A DNA stretch of 64,000 nt, from positions 1 to 64,000 of the forward strand of contig JAPOWK010000050.1 in assembly GCA_026707665.1 (NCBI GenBank). Reading direction: 5' to 3'. The position numbers were made by a program, and so were the translations under genes. The notes beneath the pieces were generated by a model, which saw nothing but the letters and a program-made list of their open reading frames with translations, did not search any database and was not told the origin of the DNA. Position 1 is the stretch's first letter, and each line of letters opens with the position of its first letter. The stretch comes from Chloroflexota bacterium (GTDB lineage Bacteria; Chloroflexota; Anaerolineae; Aggregatilineales; Phototrophicaceae). Positions 7,980-16,660 of the stretch are shown here, in pieces.

Positions 7980-9443
7980 ATGACATTGCGGATCTTTAAC
8001 GTGCTGGGACGCGAAAAACAGGCATTCACGCCGCTCCATGATGGGCGCGTCGGCATGTACGTCTGCGGTCCGACGGTTTACGAGCATTCGCATTTGGGCC
8101 ATGCCAAGACCTACGTTTCCTTTGATGTGGTGGCTCGATACCTGCGTTACCGCGGCTTCGACCTGCTTTACGTGCAGAATATCACCGATGTCGGTCATTT
8201 GCGCGCCAATGAAGAAGACCGCATTCTCGTGCGCGCGGCGCAGTTAAATGCCAAGCCGATGCAAGTGGTCGAGACTTACACGCGCAGTTATTTCGAGGAT
8301 ATGGATGCGCTGGGAGTACGGCGTCCGGACATATCGCCGCGGGCGAGCGGACATGTGCCGGAGCAGATCGAAATGATCGAGACCTTGATCACGAATGGCC
8401 ACGCCTATGTCGCCGATGGCAATGTTTATTTCGATGTGCTCAGCGATGCCGATTACGGCAAGCTCTCAAACCGCCGCGTCGAAGAGCAGCAGGATGAATC
8501 GCGCGATCTGGTTGCCGGCGAGAAACGTCACCCGGCCGATTTCGCTTTGTGGCGGAAAGCTGAGCCCGAGCATATCCTGCGCTGGAACAGCCCTTGGGGC
8601 GTCGGCTTCCCCGGCTGGCATATCGAATGCTCGGCGATGGCGAAGAAATACCTGGGCGCCAACTTCGACATTCATGGCGGTGGGATTGACAATATCTACC
8701 CGCATAACGAGAACGAGATCGCGCAGAGCGAATGCGCCAATGATGTCGGTTTCGCCAATTACTGGATGCTGACCGGCAGCCTAAACGTGCTCGATTCGGA
8801 CGAGGGCATAGCGGTCAAGATGAGCAAATCGCTGGGCAACTACATCACCATCAAAGACGCGCTGGGGAGTTACCGCCCGCAGGAACTACGCTATTTCATC
8901 CTGACATCGCACTACAGCAATCCGGTGGTCTATAGCGAGGAGGCGCTGGCTTCCGCGAAGTCCGGCTGGGAGCGGCTGATGAACGCCCTGCGTCTGGTTC
9001 GTCAGCAGCTAAACAATGCGCCTGAGTCTGACGCGGGGGAGGGATTCCGGGAACGCCTGGTGGCCGCCCGCGCCGACTTCAATAGCGTGATGGACGATGA
9101 CTTCAACTCGCCCCGCGGCATCGCCGTGCTGCAAGACCTGACGCGCGATGTCAACACGCTGCTGAACAGCGAGGCTGAGGTTGGCGCCGCGACGCTGGCG
9201 GCGATCGACGAGACCTATATGGCGCTGGGTGGCGATGTGCTGGGCTTGGTGCCGGCGGGGGAAAGGGTCGAGCGCGGCGATGGACAGCGAGAGGCGAGGC
9301 TGATTGAGTTGCTGATTGAACTGCGCGCGCAAGCCCGCGTCGATCGTGATTATGCCCGCAGCGATCAAATACGCGATCAACTGGCGGCGCTGGGCGTCCT
9401 GCTGGAAGATCGCGTCGATGGCACGATCTGGAGGCTGAATTGA
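7980..9443 (+). CDS. cysS: Cysteinyl-tRNA synthetase
   Basis: Class I aminoacyl-tRNA synthetase that charges tRNA-Cys. At 487 residues it has normal length. The HIGH-type motif is HLGH at 38-41 and KMSKS is at 280-284. Zinc ligands are Cys29 ([12 protein letters not shown]), the Cys in WHIECSAMA, and His in [12 protein letters not shown]. The C-terminal helical bundle and the anticodon-binding end (RIDQLRD-like [12 protein letters not shown]) are intact. No T-box is possible in the short leader. Downstream are two palindromic repeats in opposite orientation before rlmB. Confidence 0.97.
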   Translation: MTLRIFNVLGREKQAFTPLHDGRVGMYVCGPTVYEHSHLGHAKTYVSFDVVARYLRYRGFDLLYVQNITDVGHLRANEEDRILVRAAQLNAKPMQVVETYTRSYFEDMDALGVRRPDISPRASGHVPEQIEMIETLITNGHAYVADGNVYFDVLSDADYGKLSNRRVEEQQDESRDLVAGEKRHPADFALWRKAEPEHILRWNSPWGVGFPGWHIECSAMAKKYLGANFDIHGGGIDNIYPHNENEIAQSECANDVGFANYWMLTGSLNVLDSDEGIAVKMSKSLGNYITIKDALGSYRPQELRYFILTSHYSNPVVYSEEALASAKSGWERLMNALRLVRQQLNNAPESDAGEGFRERLVAARADFNSVMDDDFNSPRGIAVLQDLTRDVNTLLNSEAEVGAATLAAIDETYMALGGDVLGLVPAGERVERGDGQREARLIELLIELRAQARVDRDYARSDQIRDQLAALGVLLEDRVDGTIWRLN

Positions 9444-9470
9444 CACGGATTGCACATGAATGGCGCTATC

Positions 9471-9498
9471 TGTAGGGGAGACCTATCAGGTCGCCCGC
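9471..9498 (+). repeat. Short palindromic repeat, plus orientation
   Basis: TGTAGGGGAGACC, loop TATCA, GGTCGCCCGCC. One base of the conserved GGGGCG is changed to GGGGAG. It lies 3' of cysS and faces the copy at 9525. Confidence 0.8.
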
Positions 9499-9524
9499 CG
9501 GCAATAGCAACGATCGGGCTGGGA

Positions 9525-9552
9525 ACGGGCGACATGGTATGTCGCCCCTACA
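9525..9552 (-). repeat. Short palindromic repeat, minus orientation
   Basis: On the minus strand this reads TGTAGGGGCGACA, loop, TGTCGCCCGT. The stem bases GACA/TGTC differ from neighbouring copies but still pair. It lies 25 bases before rlmB. Confidence 0.82.
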
Positions 9553-9576
9553 GGCGGCGCAAAGAGTGGGTGTCTA

Positions 9577-10338
9577 ATGCCTGAATTCCTTTACGGTCAC
9601 TGGGCGGTCATTGAAGCGATGCGTGCTGGCCGGCGGGGGCTGGACGCGCTGATGATCCACGAGCGCGCCGAGAAACGCGGCTCAGTCGGCGATGCCATCA
9701 GCATGGCGCAAGAACTGAACGTGCCGGTGCAGCGGGTCCAGCGGCGCATCCTCGATGATCTGGCGAACAACGGCAATCATCAGGGATTGGTGCTGCGCGT
9801 CGGTCCTTACCCCTATTGCGACCTGGAAGACATTTTCACACAGGCCGCGCGCCGCCGGGAAAAACCATTCATCTTGCTGCTCGACCTGCTGAAGGATCCG
9901 CAGAATGTAGGCTCGCTGATACGCGTCAGTGATGCGGTTGGCGCCCATGGCATCGTCATTCAGGAGCGGCGCAGCGTCGCGGTGACGCCGGCGGTGGTCA
10001 ACGCTTCGTCAGGCGCGGTCGAACATATCCAGGTGGCGCAGGTGCCGAATCTGGTCAATGCGATGAGAGAATTGAAAGAGCAGGATGTTTGGTTGGTAGG
10101 CTTGGATGTCGGACCTAATATCCCGCCGCTGGACAAGACCGATCTTAATATGTCGCTCGGTCTGGTGATGGGCAGCGAGGGCGAAGGCTTGCGCCGGCTG
10201 GTGCGCGATACTTGTGACCTGCTGCTGACCCTGCCGATGCGCGGCGAGGTCGGCAGCCTGAATGTGGCGACGGCTGGCGCCATCGCGCTCTATTCGGCCT
10301 GGAGCGCCCGTGGCTGGGAGGGTTGGGCCCACGCCTAG
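9577..10338 (+). CDS. rlmB: 23S rRNA 2'-O-methyltransferase, TrmH/SpoU family (RlmB-like)
   Basis: A 253-residue SPOUT methyltransferase that probably methylates the 2'-OH of a guanosine in 23S rRNA (G2251 in E. coli for RlmB). An N-terminal substrate-binding domain (YGHWAVIEAMRAGRRGLDAL) precedes the catalytic domain. The three SPOUT motifs are present: DPQNVGSLIRVSDA at 108-120 with the conserved Asn and Arg, LVMGSEGEGLRRL at 196-208, and GSLNVATAGAIALY at 226-239. Its stop overlaps by 3 bases the stop of the convergent unknown gene at 10335. Confidence 0.9.
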   Translation: MPEFLYGHWAVIEAMRAGRRGLDALMIHERAEKRGSVGDAISMAQELNVPVQRVQRRILDDLANNGNHQGLVLRVGPYPYCDLEDIFTQAARRREKPFILLLDLLKDPQNVGSLIRVSDAVGAHGIVIQERRSVAVTPAVVNASSGAVEHIQVAQVPNLVNAMRELKEQDVWLVGLDVGPNIPPLDKTDLNMSLGLVMGSEGEGLRRLVRDTCDLLLTLPMRGEVGSLNVATAGAIALYSAWSARGWEGWAHA

Positions 10339-10877
10339 CTGTCGTTTCCAGCGCTATCGACAAATGCTTTGTCAATTTGCCCCCTGACATGCTCTACGAA
10401 GGCAGTCGGATGTATAAGTAGAATATCGTCTACCAAGGTATAAGGCTTTGAAAATCGCTGATCATGTTTGACTTCGACATTGCCCATGACGTTTATCGTC
10501 TGCAGGGAGTCGAGCAGCGCGCACTTCTTTCCCGCGTATCCAATATGCTTTAGGTCTATCACGAATCCGGTTAGGCGACCCAATTCATATTCTTCAATCT
10601 CAGAGAAAAAATGCGCTACCACTTGCTTGGTCTTGCCCTTGCTTGACGCGCCGTTTTCGAGCGTGTAGAGCCGATCCATCCAGGGAAACATCAAAGTGAC
10701 TGCCGCGACGTGATTGTCCGGCGAGCCAGCCATCAGCTGCTGGATCTGTGGTCGCGCGCTGATCGCCCAAGCATCTTTGAACGTGGCATTCTCGATTTCG
10801 CCAATGTTCAGGGTCTCTTCAAGTTCCATCAAGTCTCCATGAGTTGGGAAGCTTGCTCCGTCAGTATATCCCATCAT
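10335..10877 (-). CDS. Hypothetical protein
   Basis: A 180-residue protein that I do not recognise. The ATG at 10877 is chosen because GAAGG lies 5 bases upstream. The open frame continues further but enters repeat DNA. Visible features are an acidic start (LMELEETLNIGEIENATFKD), a central ENGASSKGKTKQVVAHFFSE segment and a C-terminal HPTAFVEHVRGQIDKAF. It looks soluble. It is convergent with rlmB, the stop codons overlapping. Repeat DNA directly upstream isolates it from other genes, so it is probably monocistronic. Confidence 0.6.
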   Translation of the reverse strand: MMGYTDGASFPTHGDLMELEETLNIGEIENATFKDAWAISARPQIQQLMAGSPDNHVAAVTLMFPWMDRLYTLENGASSKGKTKQVVAHFFSEIEEYELGRLTGFVIDLKHIGYAGKKCALLDSLQTINVMGNVEVKHDQRFSKPYTLVDDILLIHPTAFVEHVRGQIDKAFVDSAGNDS

Positions 10878-10945
10878 AATTGCCTTCAAGGGCGATCTCA
10901 CTTTTGGTGAGCCTGCTGGGTTCCATCTGCAATCACAACGAAAGT

Positions 10946-10972
10946 TGTAGGGGCGTTTCGCTGAACCGCCCA
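10946..10972 (+). repeat. Short palindromic repeat, plus orientation
   Basis: TGTAGGGGCGTTTCGCTGAA followed by CCGCCCACC. One stem base pair is broken relative to the copy at 6893. Confidence 0.75.
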
Positions 10973-11004
10973 CCGGAAACGTTCCGACGCCTACCACGAG
11001 GCCG

Positions 11005-11024
11005 GCTCACCGAGTCGCCCCTAC
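11005..11024 (-). repeat. Degenerate short palindromic repeat, minus orientation
   Basis: On the minus strand this reads TGTAGGGGCGACTCGGTGAG. The conserved head is intact but the stem pairs poorly. It is preceded by ACAAGCCT, a tail also seen beside the copy at 22498. Confidence 0.55.
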
Positions 11025-11064
11025 AAGGCTTGTTTGGTACTGAGTTGTGCGGCCGCGCATTTTC

Positions 11065-11250
11065 TACCCCATCCCCCCAACCCCCTTCCCGAAGGTCTAT
11101 GTCTACGTGACCCAGCAAGCTAAGGAAGGGGGAGCACTCCTGCCGCGCGTTCGCAACTACGGGTCTCTGACTGTCACGGCGCCGAATATCCCAATTCTGC
11201 CGTCGAGTCACCCTTCCCTAGTTCACTGGGGAAGGGCCGGGGATGGGGTA
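11065..11250 (+). repeat. 186 bp inverted-ended element, copy 1
   Basis: It begins TACCCCATCCCC (11065-11076) and ends with the exact inverse GGGGATGGGGTA (11239-11250). Inside are further inverted blocks: CCCCCTTCCC, GGAAGGGGGAGCAC, GAGTCACCCTTCCC and GGGGAAGGGCCGG. A 21-base segment at 11091-11111 (GGTCTATGTCTACGTGAC core) is present here and in copy 2 but absent from copy 3. There is no coding capacity. It resembles a non-autonomous (MITE-like) element or a large structured repeat. Confidence 0.8.
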
Positions 11251-11353
11251 AGACGTAGGGAAAACAGGCCTTTGGCAGTACCGGACAAGCCCTACAAGTC
11301 TAGACATAATGGCGGATTCACCACTAAAGGATGTCGCGACACGGAAAATCGTG

Positions 11354-12703
11354 CTATGCCAGGCGCGATAATCTTCCGTGAGTCCACAGGCTAACCAGAC
11401 ATAAAAGCGCCATCAGCGCAGCCCCGATCACAAATGGCGCGCTTGAGCCCATCCCTTGAAAGATCAGCCCGGCAAGCAGCGGCGCGCAGGCATTGGCCGC
11501 GCTAACCAAGGCCGAACTGACACCCAGGGCGCGGCCATATTCGTACCCAGCCACCGATTGCGTGATTAGACTGTTCAGCGCCGGACGGATCAAGCCGGCG
11601 CCGACTGAAATCGGCACGATGGCGACGACCAGCCAGAGGACGCCGGCAAATCCGCGATTCTCGTTGCTCGGCAGTTCAATGCCGAAATCGCCGATCATCG
11701 CTTCGGTCGCGGAGGGCTGCGTGCCCAGCAGGTCGCGCGCGACGATTTCACGCAGATACAGGGGATGCGGCGATTCGGGCGTCGTCGCCGTCAGCAGCAA
11801 GCCCAGCGCCAGCAAACCGAGCGCGAGGGTCGCCAGGCCCTTGTCCCCGAGACGCGCGCTCCAGCGGCCGATGAAGCGCAGCTGCACCGTTACCAGAATC
11901 AATCCGATCGCGAGGAAGAGCACGGCGTTGCCCCGCCCGAGGAAGCCCAGCCGCGTCAAGGTGAATAAACCCAGTAAACTCTCGTAGCCAAAGAAGATGA
12001 CTTGCTGAGCGAACATCAGCAGAAGCAGAATCCCGAGCGCCGGCTTCCGCAGATAGCGCAATATCATTAGCGGGCTGAGCCACAACTGCTGACCGCGGCC
12101 GCGCATCTCCGGCGGGTGCGTTTCCTTGAAGACGAAACCGGTGACGAGGATTGAGACGAATGAATAGATCGCGGCGGTGAAGGCCGGCACGGCCAGCGAG
12201 TTCGTCAACTCCAGCGATATCAACGCGATGACGGGACCGAAGATGAAGCCGAGACCGAAGGCGGCGCCGGTGATGCCCAAGCCCCGCGTCCGATTTGTCT
12301 CATCGGTGACATCGCTGAGCGCTGCTTGCGCCGTCGAGAGATTGGCGCCGAACAAGCCGTCCAGCAGCCGCGACAAGATGACCAACTCCAGCGATGTCGC
12401 CAGGCCGAGCATGATGAAGCTGAGGCAGGTGGTCGCCTGGCTGATCAGCAGCAGCGGTTTGCGCCCGTACCGATCGGAAAGCGCGCCCATGACCGGTACG
12501 CCGACGAGCTGCGCCAGCGGGAAAGCCGCGATCACCAGGGCGATTTGCAGTGGATCGGCGCCAAAAGCGGCGGCGTAGAGATGCAGCAGCGGCAGAATGA
12601 CCGTCAAGCCGAGGATGTCGACGAAGACCAGGATAAAAATCGGCAGGACCCGCCGCCTGTCGAGCGGGGTCTGCTCGGCTGGGGCCGCATCGTTCACGCG
12701 CAT
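11354..12703 (-). CDS. MFS transporter, tetracycline-resistance-like
   Basis: A 449-residue major facilitator with about 12 hydrophobic segments in the inner membrane. It begins after a charged N-terminus with VLPIFILVFVDILGLTVILP and has the MFS motif A loop GALSDRYGRKPLLL between segments 2 and 3, plus LSRLLDGLFGANLSTAQAAL. This pattern matches the TetA-like drug:proton antiporter (DHA1) group. The loop between segments 10 and 11 (LGTQPSATEAMIGDFGIELP region) is longer than usual. The substrate is unknown. It has no regulator beside it and is divergent from pcm with a 206-base gap. Confidence 0.82.
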   Translation of the reverse strand: MRVNDAAPAEQTPLDRRRVLPIFILVFVDILGLTVILPLLHLYAAAFGADPLQIALVIAAFPLAQLVGVPVMGALSDRYGRKPLLLISQATTCLSFIMLGLATSLELVILSRLLDGLFGANLSTAQAALSDVTDETNRTRGLGITGAAFGLGFIFGPVIALISLELTNSLAVPAFTAAIYSFVSILVTGFVFKETHPPEMRGRGQQLWLSPLMILRYLRKPALGILLLLMFAQQVIFFGYESLLGLFTLTRLGFLGRGNAVLFLAIGLILVTVQLRFIGRWSARLGDKGLATLALGLLALGLLLTATTPESPHPLYLREIVARDLLGTQPSATEAMIGDFGIELPSNENRGFAGVLWLVVAIVPISVGAGLIRPALNSLITQSVAGYEYGRALGVSSALVSAANACAPLLAGLIFQGMGSSAPFVIGAALMALLCLVSLWTHGRLSRLA

Positions 12704-12909
12704 TCACCGTCACAGCTTTCAACGCTCCCACTATAATCTAGCGTGCCGTGAATTTCGAGTTTTGCCTCGTTTCGTAACACGCAGAGGCTCAGCGGTGGAC
12801 GCGCTAATATGGCGAAGGACTGTCAACCGCCGCTCGAATATGATTTGCTCGCATTATCTCTTTGTGCTAGCTTTAGGACGACGTGGTTTTGTAAGGTCTG
12901 GATCCATCA

Positions 12910-13593
12910 ATGCCATCTTCGCGGGAGTATGCGCGGTTTCGGAATCGCATGGTTGATGAACAGTTGGTGAAGCGCGGCATCAACGATCGCCGTGTATTGG
13001 ACGCGATGCGCGTGATGCCGCGGCACTTGTTTGTGCCCGAGGAATTCAAGCGGCAGGCTTATGATGACCGCCCGGTTCCCATCGGCGAAGGGCAAACCAT
13101 CTCCCAACCCTACATTGTGGCCTTTATGACCGAGCGGCTGCGGCTCAAACCCCACCATAGCGTGCTGGAAATCGGCACCGGCTCAGGTTACCAGACCGCC
13201 ATCCTTTGCCATCTGAGCCACTACGTCTACAGCGTCGAGCGCGTCAGCCGGTTAGCCGATCAAGCCGGCGGGCGCATCGGCGATTTGGGTTACAACAACA
13301 TTGAGATATACGTCGGTGATGGCAGCCAAGGCCTGCCCGATCAAGCGACTTTCGACCGCATCATGGTGACGGCAGCCGTGCCGCGCTTGCCCAATGTCTT
13401 GTGCACCCAGCTGGACAAACACGGCGGCCAGATGATCCTGCCCATCGGCGATGAAGAATTGCAGGAGTTGACGCTGGTGACGCGGCGCGGCGAGCGATTC
13501 AGCTCGCGCACGCTGCTGCGCTGTCGCTTTGTGCCGCTGGTCGGTCGCTATGGCTTTGACAGCGACGTCAGAGGGCATCAGCAATTCATTTGA
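12910..13593 (+). CDS. pcm: Protein-L-isoaspartate O-methyltransferase
   Basis: A 227-residue SAM-dependent methyltransferase that repairs isoaspartyl residues in aged proteins. It has the family signature GQTISQPYIVAFM at 61-73 and SAM motif I VLEIGTGSGYQTAIL at 85-99. The acidic residue after motif I (YSVERV) and GYNNIEIYVGDGSQGLP follow as expected. The length is typical. The ATG at 12910 fits the family N-terminus. The next gene starts about 43 bases downstream and may be co-transcribed. Confidence 0.93.
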   Translation: MPSSREYARFRNRMVDEQLVKRGINDRRVLDAMRVMPRHLFVPEEFKRQAYDDRPVPIGEGQTISQPYIVAFMTERLRLKPHHSVLEIGTGSGYQTAILCHLSHYVYSVERVSRLADQAGGRIGDLGYNNIEIYVGDGSQGLPDQATFDRIMVTAAVPRLPNVLCTQLDKHGGQMILPIGDEELQELTLVTRRGERFSSRTLLRCRFVPLVGRYGFDSDVRGHQQFI

Positions 13594-13636
13594 GGCGCCG
13601 GTGACATCATTTGCGGCGCATTCCGGAAACACTGTC

Positions 13637-14080
13637 ATGCCCAAAAACGAGCAGCCGAGCGACCTCAATCTTGATCTGATCCACAAGGTGCAGAACGCGC
13701 GCCTGCTGCACGATGCGACGGCGCGTCCTTCAGCACTGGCGGCTGTCTACTGGATCGAGGCGAAGCGGCGCCAAGGCGACTTCCCGATGCCGACGGCGAC
13801 GGCCGGCGAGTGGCGAGTCGGCTTAAGCGTCGAGAACGTCGATAGCATTTGGGAGCGGGTCAAGGCGCTGACGGTGGCCGGCAAGCTGGGGTACAAGTCC
13901 AAGGTATCGACGGCGCCCGCCGCCGGACAGGCGGATCCGGATGCGCGGCTGCTCTGCGTGCGGACATACGATGCTCGCGATCAGGCTGATGTGGCGCGGG
14001 TGAAAGTGGCGCTGCTGGAAATTGGGTTGAGGGATCTGGAATACGTGGCGGACAAGTCTCAGTTGAGCCAGCGACGGTAG
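13637..14080 (+). CDS. DUF1917-like protein (putative phosphothreonine lyase-like domain)
   Basis: A 147-residue protein resembling the DUF1917 group annotated as putative phosphothreonine lyase-like. The order of motifs fits: YWIEAKRRQGDFP, then GEWRVGLSVENVDSIWERV, GKLGYKSKVST and RLLCVRTYDARDQADVARVK. The start at 13637 avoids overlap with pcm, which longer in-frame starts would require. No experimental activity can be read from the sequence, and the name rests on family resemblance only. It is likely soluble. Confidence 0.6.
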   Translation: MPKNEQPSDLNLDLIHKVQNARLLHDATARPSALAAVYWIEAKRRQGDFPMPTATAGEWRVGLSVENVDSIWERVKALTVAGKLGYKSKVSTAPAAGQADPDARLLCVRTYDARDQADVARVKVALLEIGLRDLEYVADKSQLSQRR

Positions 14081-14096
14081 TCAATAGACAAATGCA

Positions 14097-14124
14097 ACGG
14101 GTCAGCCATCGGCTGACCCCTACA
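14097..14124 (-). repeat. Short palindromic repeat, minus orientation
   Basis: On the minus strand this reads TGTAGGGGTCAGCC, loop GAT, GGCTGACCCGT. The CG of the usual head is replaced, yet both arms changed together, so pairing is kept. Confidence 0.75.
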
Positions 14125-14146
14125 CACATTTTGCGTGGAATAGATC

Positions 14147-14173
14147 TGTAGGGGCGATCCGGTGGCTCGCCCG
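14147..14173 (+). repeat. Short palindromic repeat, plus orientation
   Basis: TGTAGGGGCGATCC, loop GGT, GGCTCGCCCGTC, with one mismatch in the stem. Together with the copy at 14097 it sits between convergent genes. Confidence 0.75.
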
Positions 14174-14196
14174 TCTGTTGTCCCTTTTGACGAAGC

Positions 14197-15471
14197 CTAC
14201 CGCGCGGCCGCCATCGCCTGCTCGATATCCTCGATGATGTCATCGATATGTTCAATGCCGACGCAGAGGCGGATCGTGTCTGGCGTGACACCCGATGCCA
14301 GTTGCTCTTCCGGCGTCAGTTGGCGGTGCGTGGTCGAGGCCGGGTGCGCCGCCAGCGATTTGGTATCGCCGATATTGACCAACCGCTTGAAGATCTTCAG
14401 CGCGTCGTAGAATTTCACGCCGGCGTCGAAACCGCCCTTGATGCCGAAGGTCAGCAGCGCCGCCGGTTTTCCGCCGGTGTACTTTTGCGCCAGTTCATAA
14501 TAGGGCGAGCTCTCCAAGCCGGCGAAGTTGACCCACTCGACCTGATCGTGGCTTTCAAGATGCTTGGCGACCGTCAGCGCATTTTCCACGTGACGCTCCA
14601 TGCGCAGCGACAGCGTCTGCAAACCCTGGATCACCAGGAAGGCGTTGAAGGGGCTCAGCGCCGAACCGGTGTTGCGCAGGGCGACTACGCGGGCGCGGGC
14701 GATATAGGCGGCCGGTCCCATCGCATCGGTGAAGACGACGCCGTGATAGCTCGGCTCCGGCGTGCTGAACATGTAGAAGCGTTCTTTGTGTTTCACCCAA
14801 TCGAAGATGCCGCCATCGACAAGGATGCCAGCGATGCTGTTTCCATGCCCGCCCATATACTTCGTCATCGAATGCAGCACGATATCGCAGCCATGCTCAA
14901 CCGGACGGCAGAGCGCCGGCGTCGGCACGGTATTGTCGACGATGACGGGCACACCATGCGCGTGCGCCATATCGGCAATCGCGGCCATATCCGGGATGTT
15001 GCCGGCGGGATTGCCGATCGACTCGCAGAAGACGCCGGCGGTTTTGTCGTCGATGTGCTGCGCCAGCTCATCGGGGCTGTCGCCATCGGCGAAGCGCACA
15101 TCAATGCCAAGCTTGGGCAGCATGTGACGGAAGAGCGTCCAGGTACCGCCGTAGAGTTGAGGCACGGTGACGATATTGTTGCCCGCTTCCGCCAGATTGA
15201 GGATGGAGTAAGTGATCGCTGCCTGACCCGATGCCAGCGCCAGCGAGGCGACGCCGCCTTCCATCGCCGCCACCCGCTGCTCCAGCACATCGTTGGTCGG
15301 GTTCATAATGCGGGTGTAGATATTGCCGGGCACCGCCAAATTGAAAAGATCGGCGCCGTGCTGGGCGTCATCAAATTCGTAGGCGACGGTCTGATAGATC
15401 GGCACCGCGACCGCTTTGGTCGTTGCCTCGCTTTCGTAGCCGGCGTGGATAGCTTGCGTCTCGAGCTTCAT
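14197..15471 (-). CDS. metY: O-acetylhomoserine sulfhydrylase, PLP-dependent
   Basis: A 424-residue Cys/Met-metabolism PLP enzyme that joins sulfide to O-acetylhomoserine to give homocysteine. The N-terminal ETQAIHAGYE and PIYQTVAYEFD are typical of MetY. NPTNDVLEQRVAAMEGG and the lysine Schiff base in HSMTKYMGGHG (K204) are present. The length is that of MetY, longer than cystathionine gamma-synthase. The ATG at 15471 has AGGAG 8 bases upstream, and a TTG further out lacks family sequence. Its probable substrate supplier, a MetA homologue, is at 63219 in this window. Confidence 0.92.
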   Translation of the reverse strand: MKLETQAIHAGYESEATTKAVAVPIYQTVAYEFDDAQHGADLFNLAVPGNIYTRIMNPTNDVLEQRVAAMEGGVASLALASGQAAITYSILNLAEAGNNIVTVPQLYGGTWTLFRHMLPKLGIDVRFADGDSPDELAQHIDDKTAGVFCESIGNPAGNIPDMAAIADMAHAHGVPVIVDNTVPTPALCRPVEHGCDIVLHSMTKYMGGHGNSIAGILVDGGIFDWVKHKERFYMFSTPEPSYHGVVFTDAMGPAAYIARARVVALRNTGSALSPFNAFLVIQGLQTLSLRMERHVENALTVAKHLESHDQVEWVNFAGLESSPYYELAQKYTGGKPAALLTFGIKGGFDAGVKFYDALKIFKRLVNIGDTKSLAAHPASTTHRQLTPEEQLASGVTPDTIRLCVGIEHIDDIIEDIEQAMAAAR

Positions 15472-15563
15472 TGAATCGTCTCCTGATATCAATTGCTTCT
15501 TAATTTAGCGGCATACTGTACCTCATATTCCGTGAGATGCGAGAGGCAAAGTCGTAAGCGATT

Positions 15564-16487
15564 CTAAGTCTGCGCACCATGTTTCCAGCGCGCCTGCGTC
15601 TGCTCGATTGTGGCGATGACGACCCCGTAGATCACCAGCGCGCTGCCGATGATCTGCACAAGTGACGGAATCTCGCCGAAGAGAAACAGCGCGATCAGGG
15701 CACTGCCGACCACGGCAATTTGTAGGATGATCGCCAGCGCTGTCGCAGTGAAATGCTGCAAGGCGAGGTTCATCATGAGGTGCCCCATCGCCTGCGCCAG
15801 GATGGTCACAATGATGACCCAGAGATAGCCCTGCGCCGAATAGCCGGTGATGGGCGTCGCGCTGAAGGCGACAAAGACGCTGGTCACCAGCGCAGCGCTC
15901 AAGAATACGAGGAAACTGTAGAGCAGCGGCGGAATGACGTTGTTGAGCTGCCGGCCGATGAGCAGGTAGGCGCCGAAGCAGAATGAGCCGATGAGAGCGA
16001 GCGCGCCGCCGAGCAGGGGATCGCTGCCTGCTTCAATCGCGGTCAAGCCGCCAAGACCGACCAGCGCCACGCCAATCAGCGTCAAAACCAGGCTCAGCCA
16101 GAAGCGCCGCGAAAAGATCACGCCGAAGATCAGAATCTCGGGCAGCACGATCCACAGAGGAGTCGTCCGCCGCAGCAAACTGGTCATCAGCACACTGGTG
16201 TATTCCAGCGAGACGAAAAGCAGCAGCAGATTCAGCGCCAGCCAAAAGCCGGAGACGCCGGAGAGCAAGACTTGCCGAGTCGTCAAGCTTTGCAGTTCCC
16301 GTCGGTAGCGCAGCCAAATCCAGGGCAGCAAGGCGATTGAGACGAGCCACAGGCGGATCAGCACGATCACCAGCGACGGCACGCCTTCGCTCTGGGTGAT
16401 GCGAATCGCGATCGGGGTCACGGCCGCCGAAAAGATCATCGTCACGATGATGAGCAGCCGCCGTCGATCAAGCATAAGTCGATTCAT
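15564..16487 (-). CDS. EamA-family (DMT) permease
   Basis: About 307 residues with ten hydrophobic segments in two repeated halves, as in EamA drug/metabolite transporters. The start at 16487 (MNRLMLDRRRLLIIV) puts a short basic segment before the first membrane helix. Upstream in-frame codons add a less likely leader. The second half contains MMNLALQHFTATALAIILQI and LFGEIPSLVQIIGSALVIYG, typical of the family. It lies 92 bases upstream of metY on the same strand. A role in amino-acid or thiol export is possible but not shown. Confidence 0.8.
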   Translation of the reverse strand: MNRLMLDRRRLLIIVTMIFSAAVTPIAIRITQSEGVPSLVIVLIRLWLVSIALLPWIWLRYRRELQSLTTRQVLLSGVSGFWLALNLLLLFVSLEYTSVLMTSLLRRTTPLWIVLPEILIFGVIFSRRFWLSLVLTLIGVALVGLGGLTAIEAGSDPLLGGALALIGSFCFGAYLLIGRQLNNVIPPLLYSFLVFLSAALVTSVFVAFSATPITGYSAQGYLWVIIVTILAQAMGHLMMNLALQHFTATALAIILQIAVVGSALIALFLFGEIPSLVQIIGSALVIYGVVIATIEQTQARWKHGAQT

Positions 16488-16660
16488 GGATGCGCCGGGC
16501 AAATTCGCCCATGCTAGCACAACCGCCAATGGCTGGCTAGTCTACTGCCCGCGCGGCCCGGTTCTCGCAAAGATCGGGGGATGGTTGATTCGCGAAGCGC
16601 CTTGCTAATCTTGATGCGGGACCGCGGTGATAGGCGGTGATGCGGGAGAGAGAGATGAGC

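Larger units (their letters stand above)
10878..11353. other. Gene-free repeat-rich region
   Basis: About 476 bases with no convincing gene. It holds two short palindromic repeats in opposite orientation (10946 and about 11009) and one full copy of the 186 bp inverted-ended element (11065-11250). The last 100 bases before the MFS gene's 3' end carry no recognisable signal. Confidence 0.75.

Noticed and set aside
10998..11394. Open frames across the first inverted-ended element
   Set aside because: The translations are low-complexity products of repeat DNA, without ribosome-binding sites.
14248..15474. A 408-codon open frame on the plus strand across metY
   Set aside because: It is antisense to metY. 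The composition is rich in Arg and His as in other shadow frames.
15472..15563. Possible SAM riboswitch upstream of metY
   Set aside because: The 92-base gap lacks the conserved SAM-I core and a terminator.
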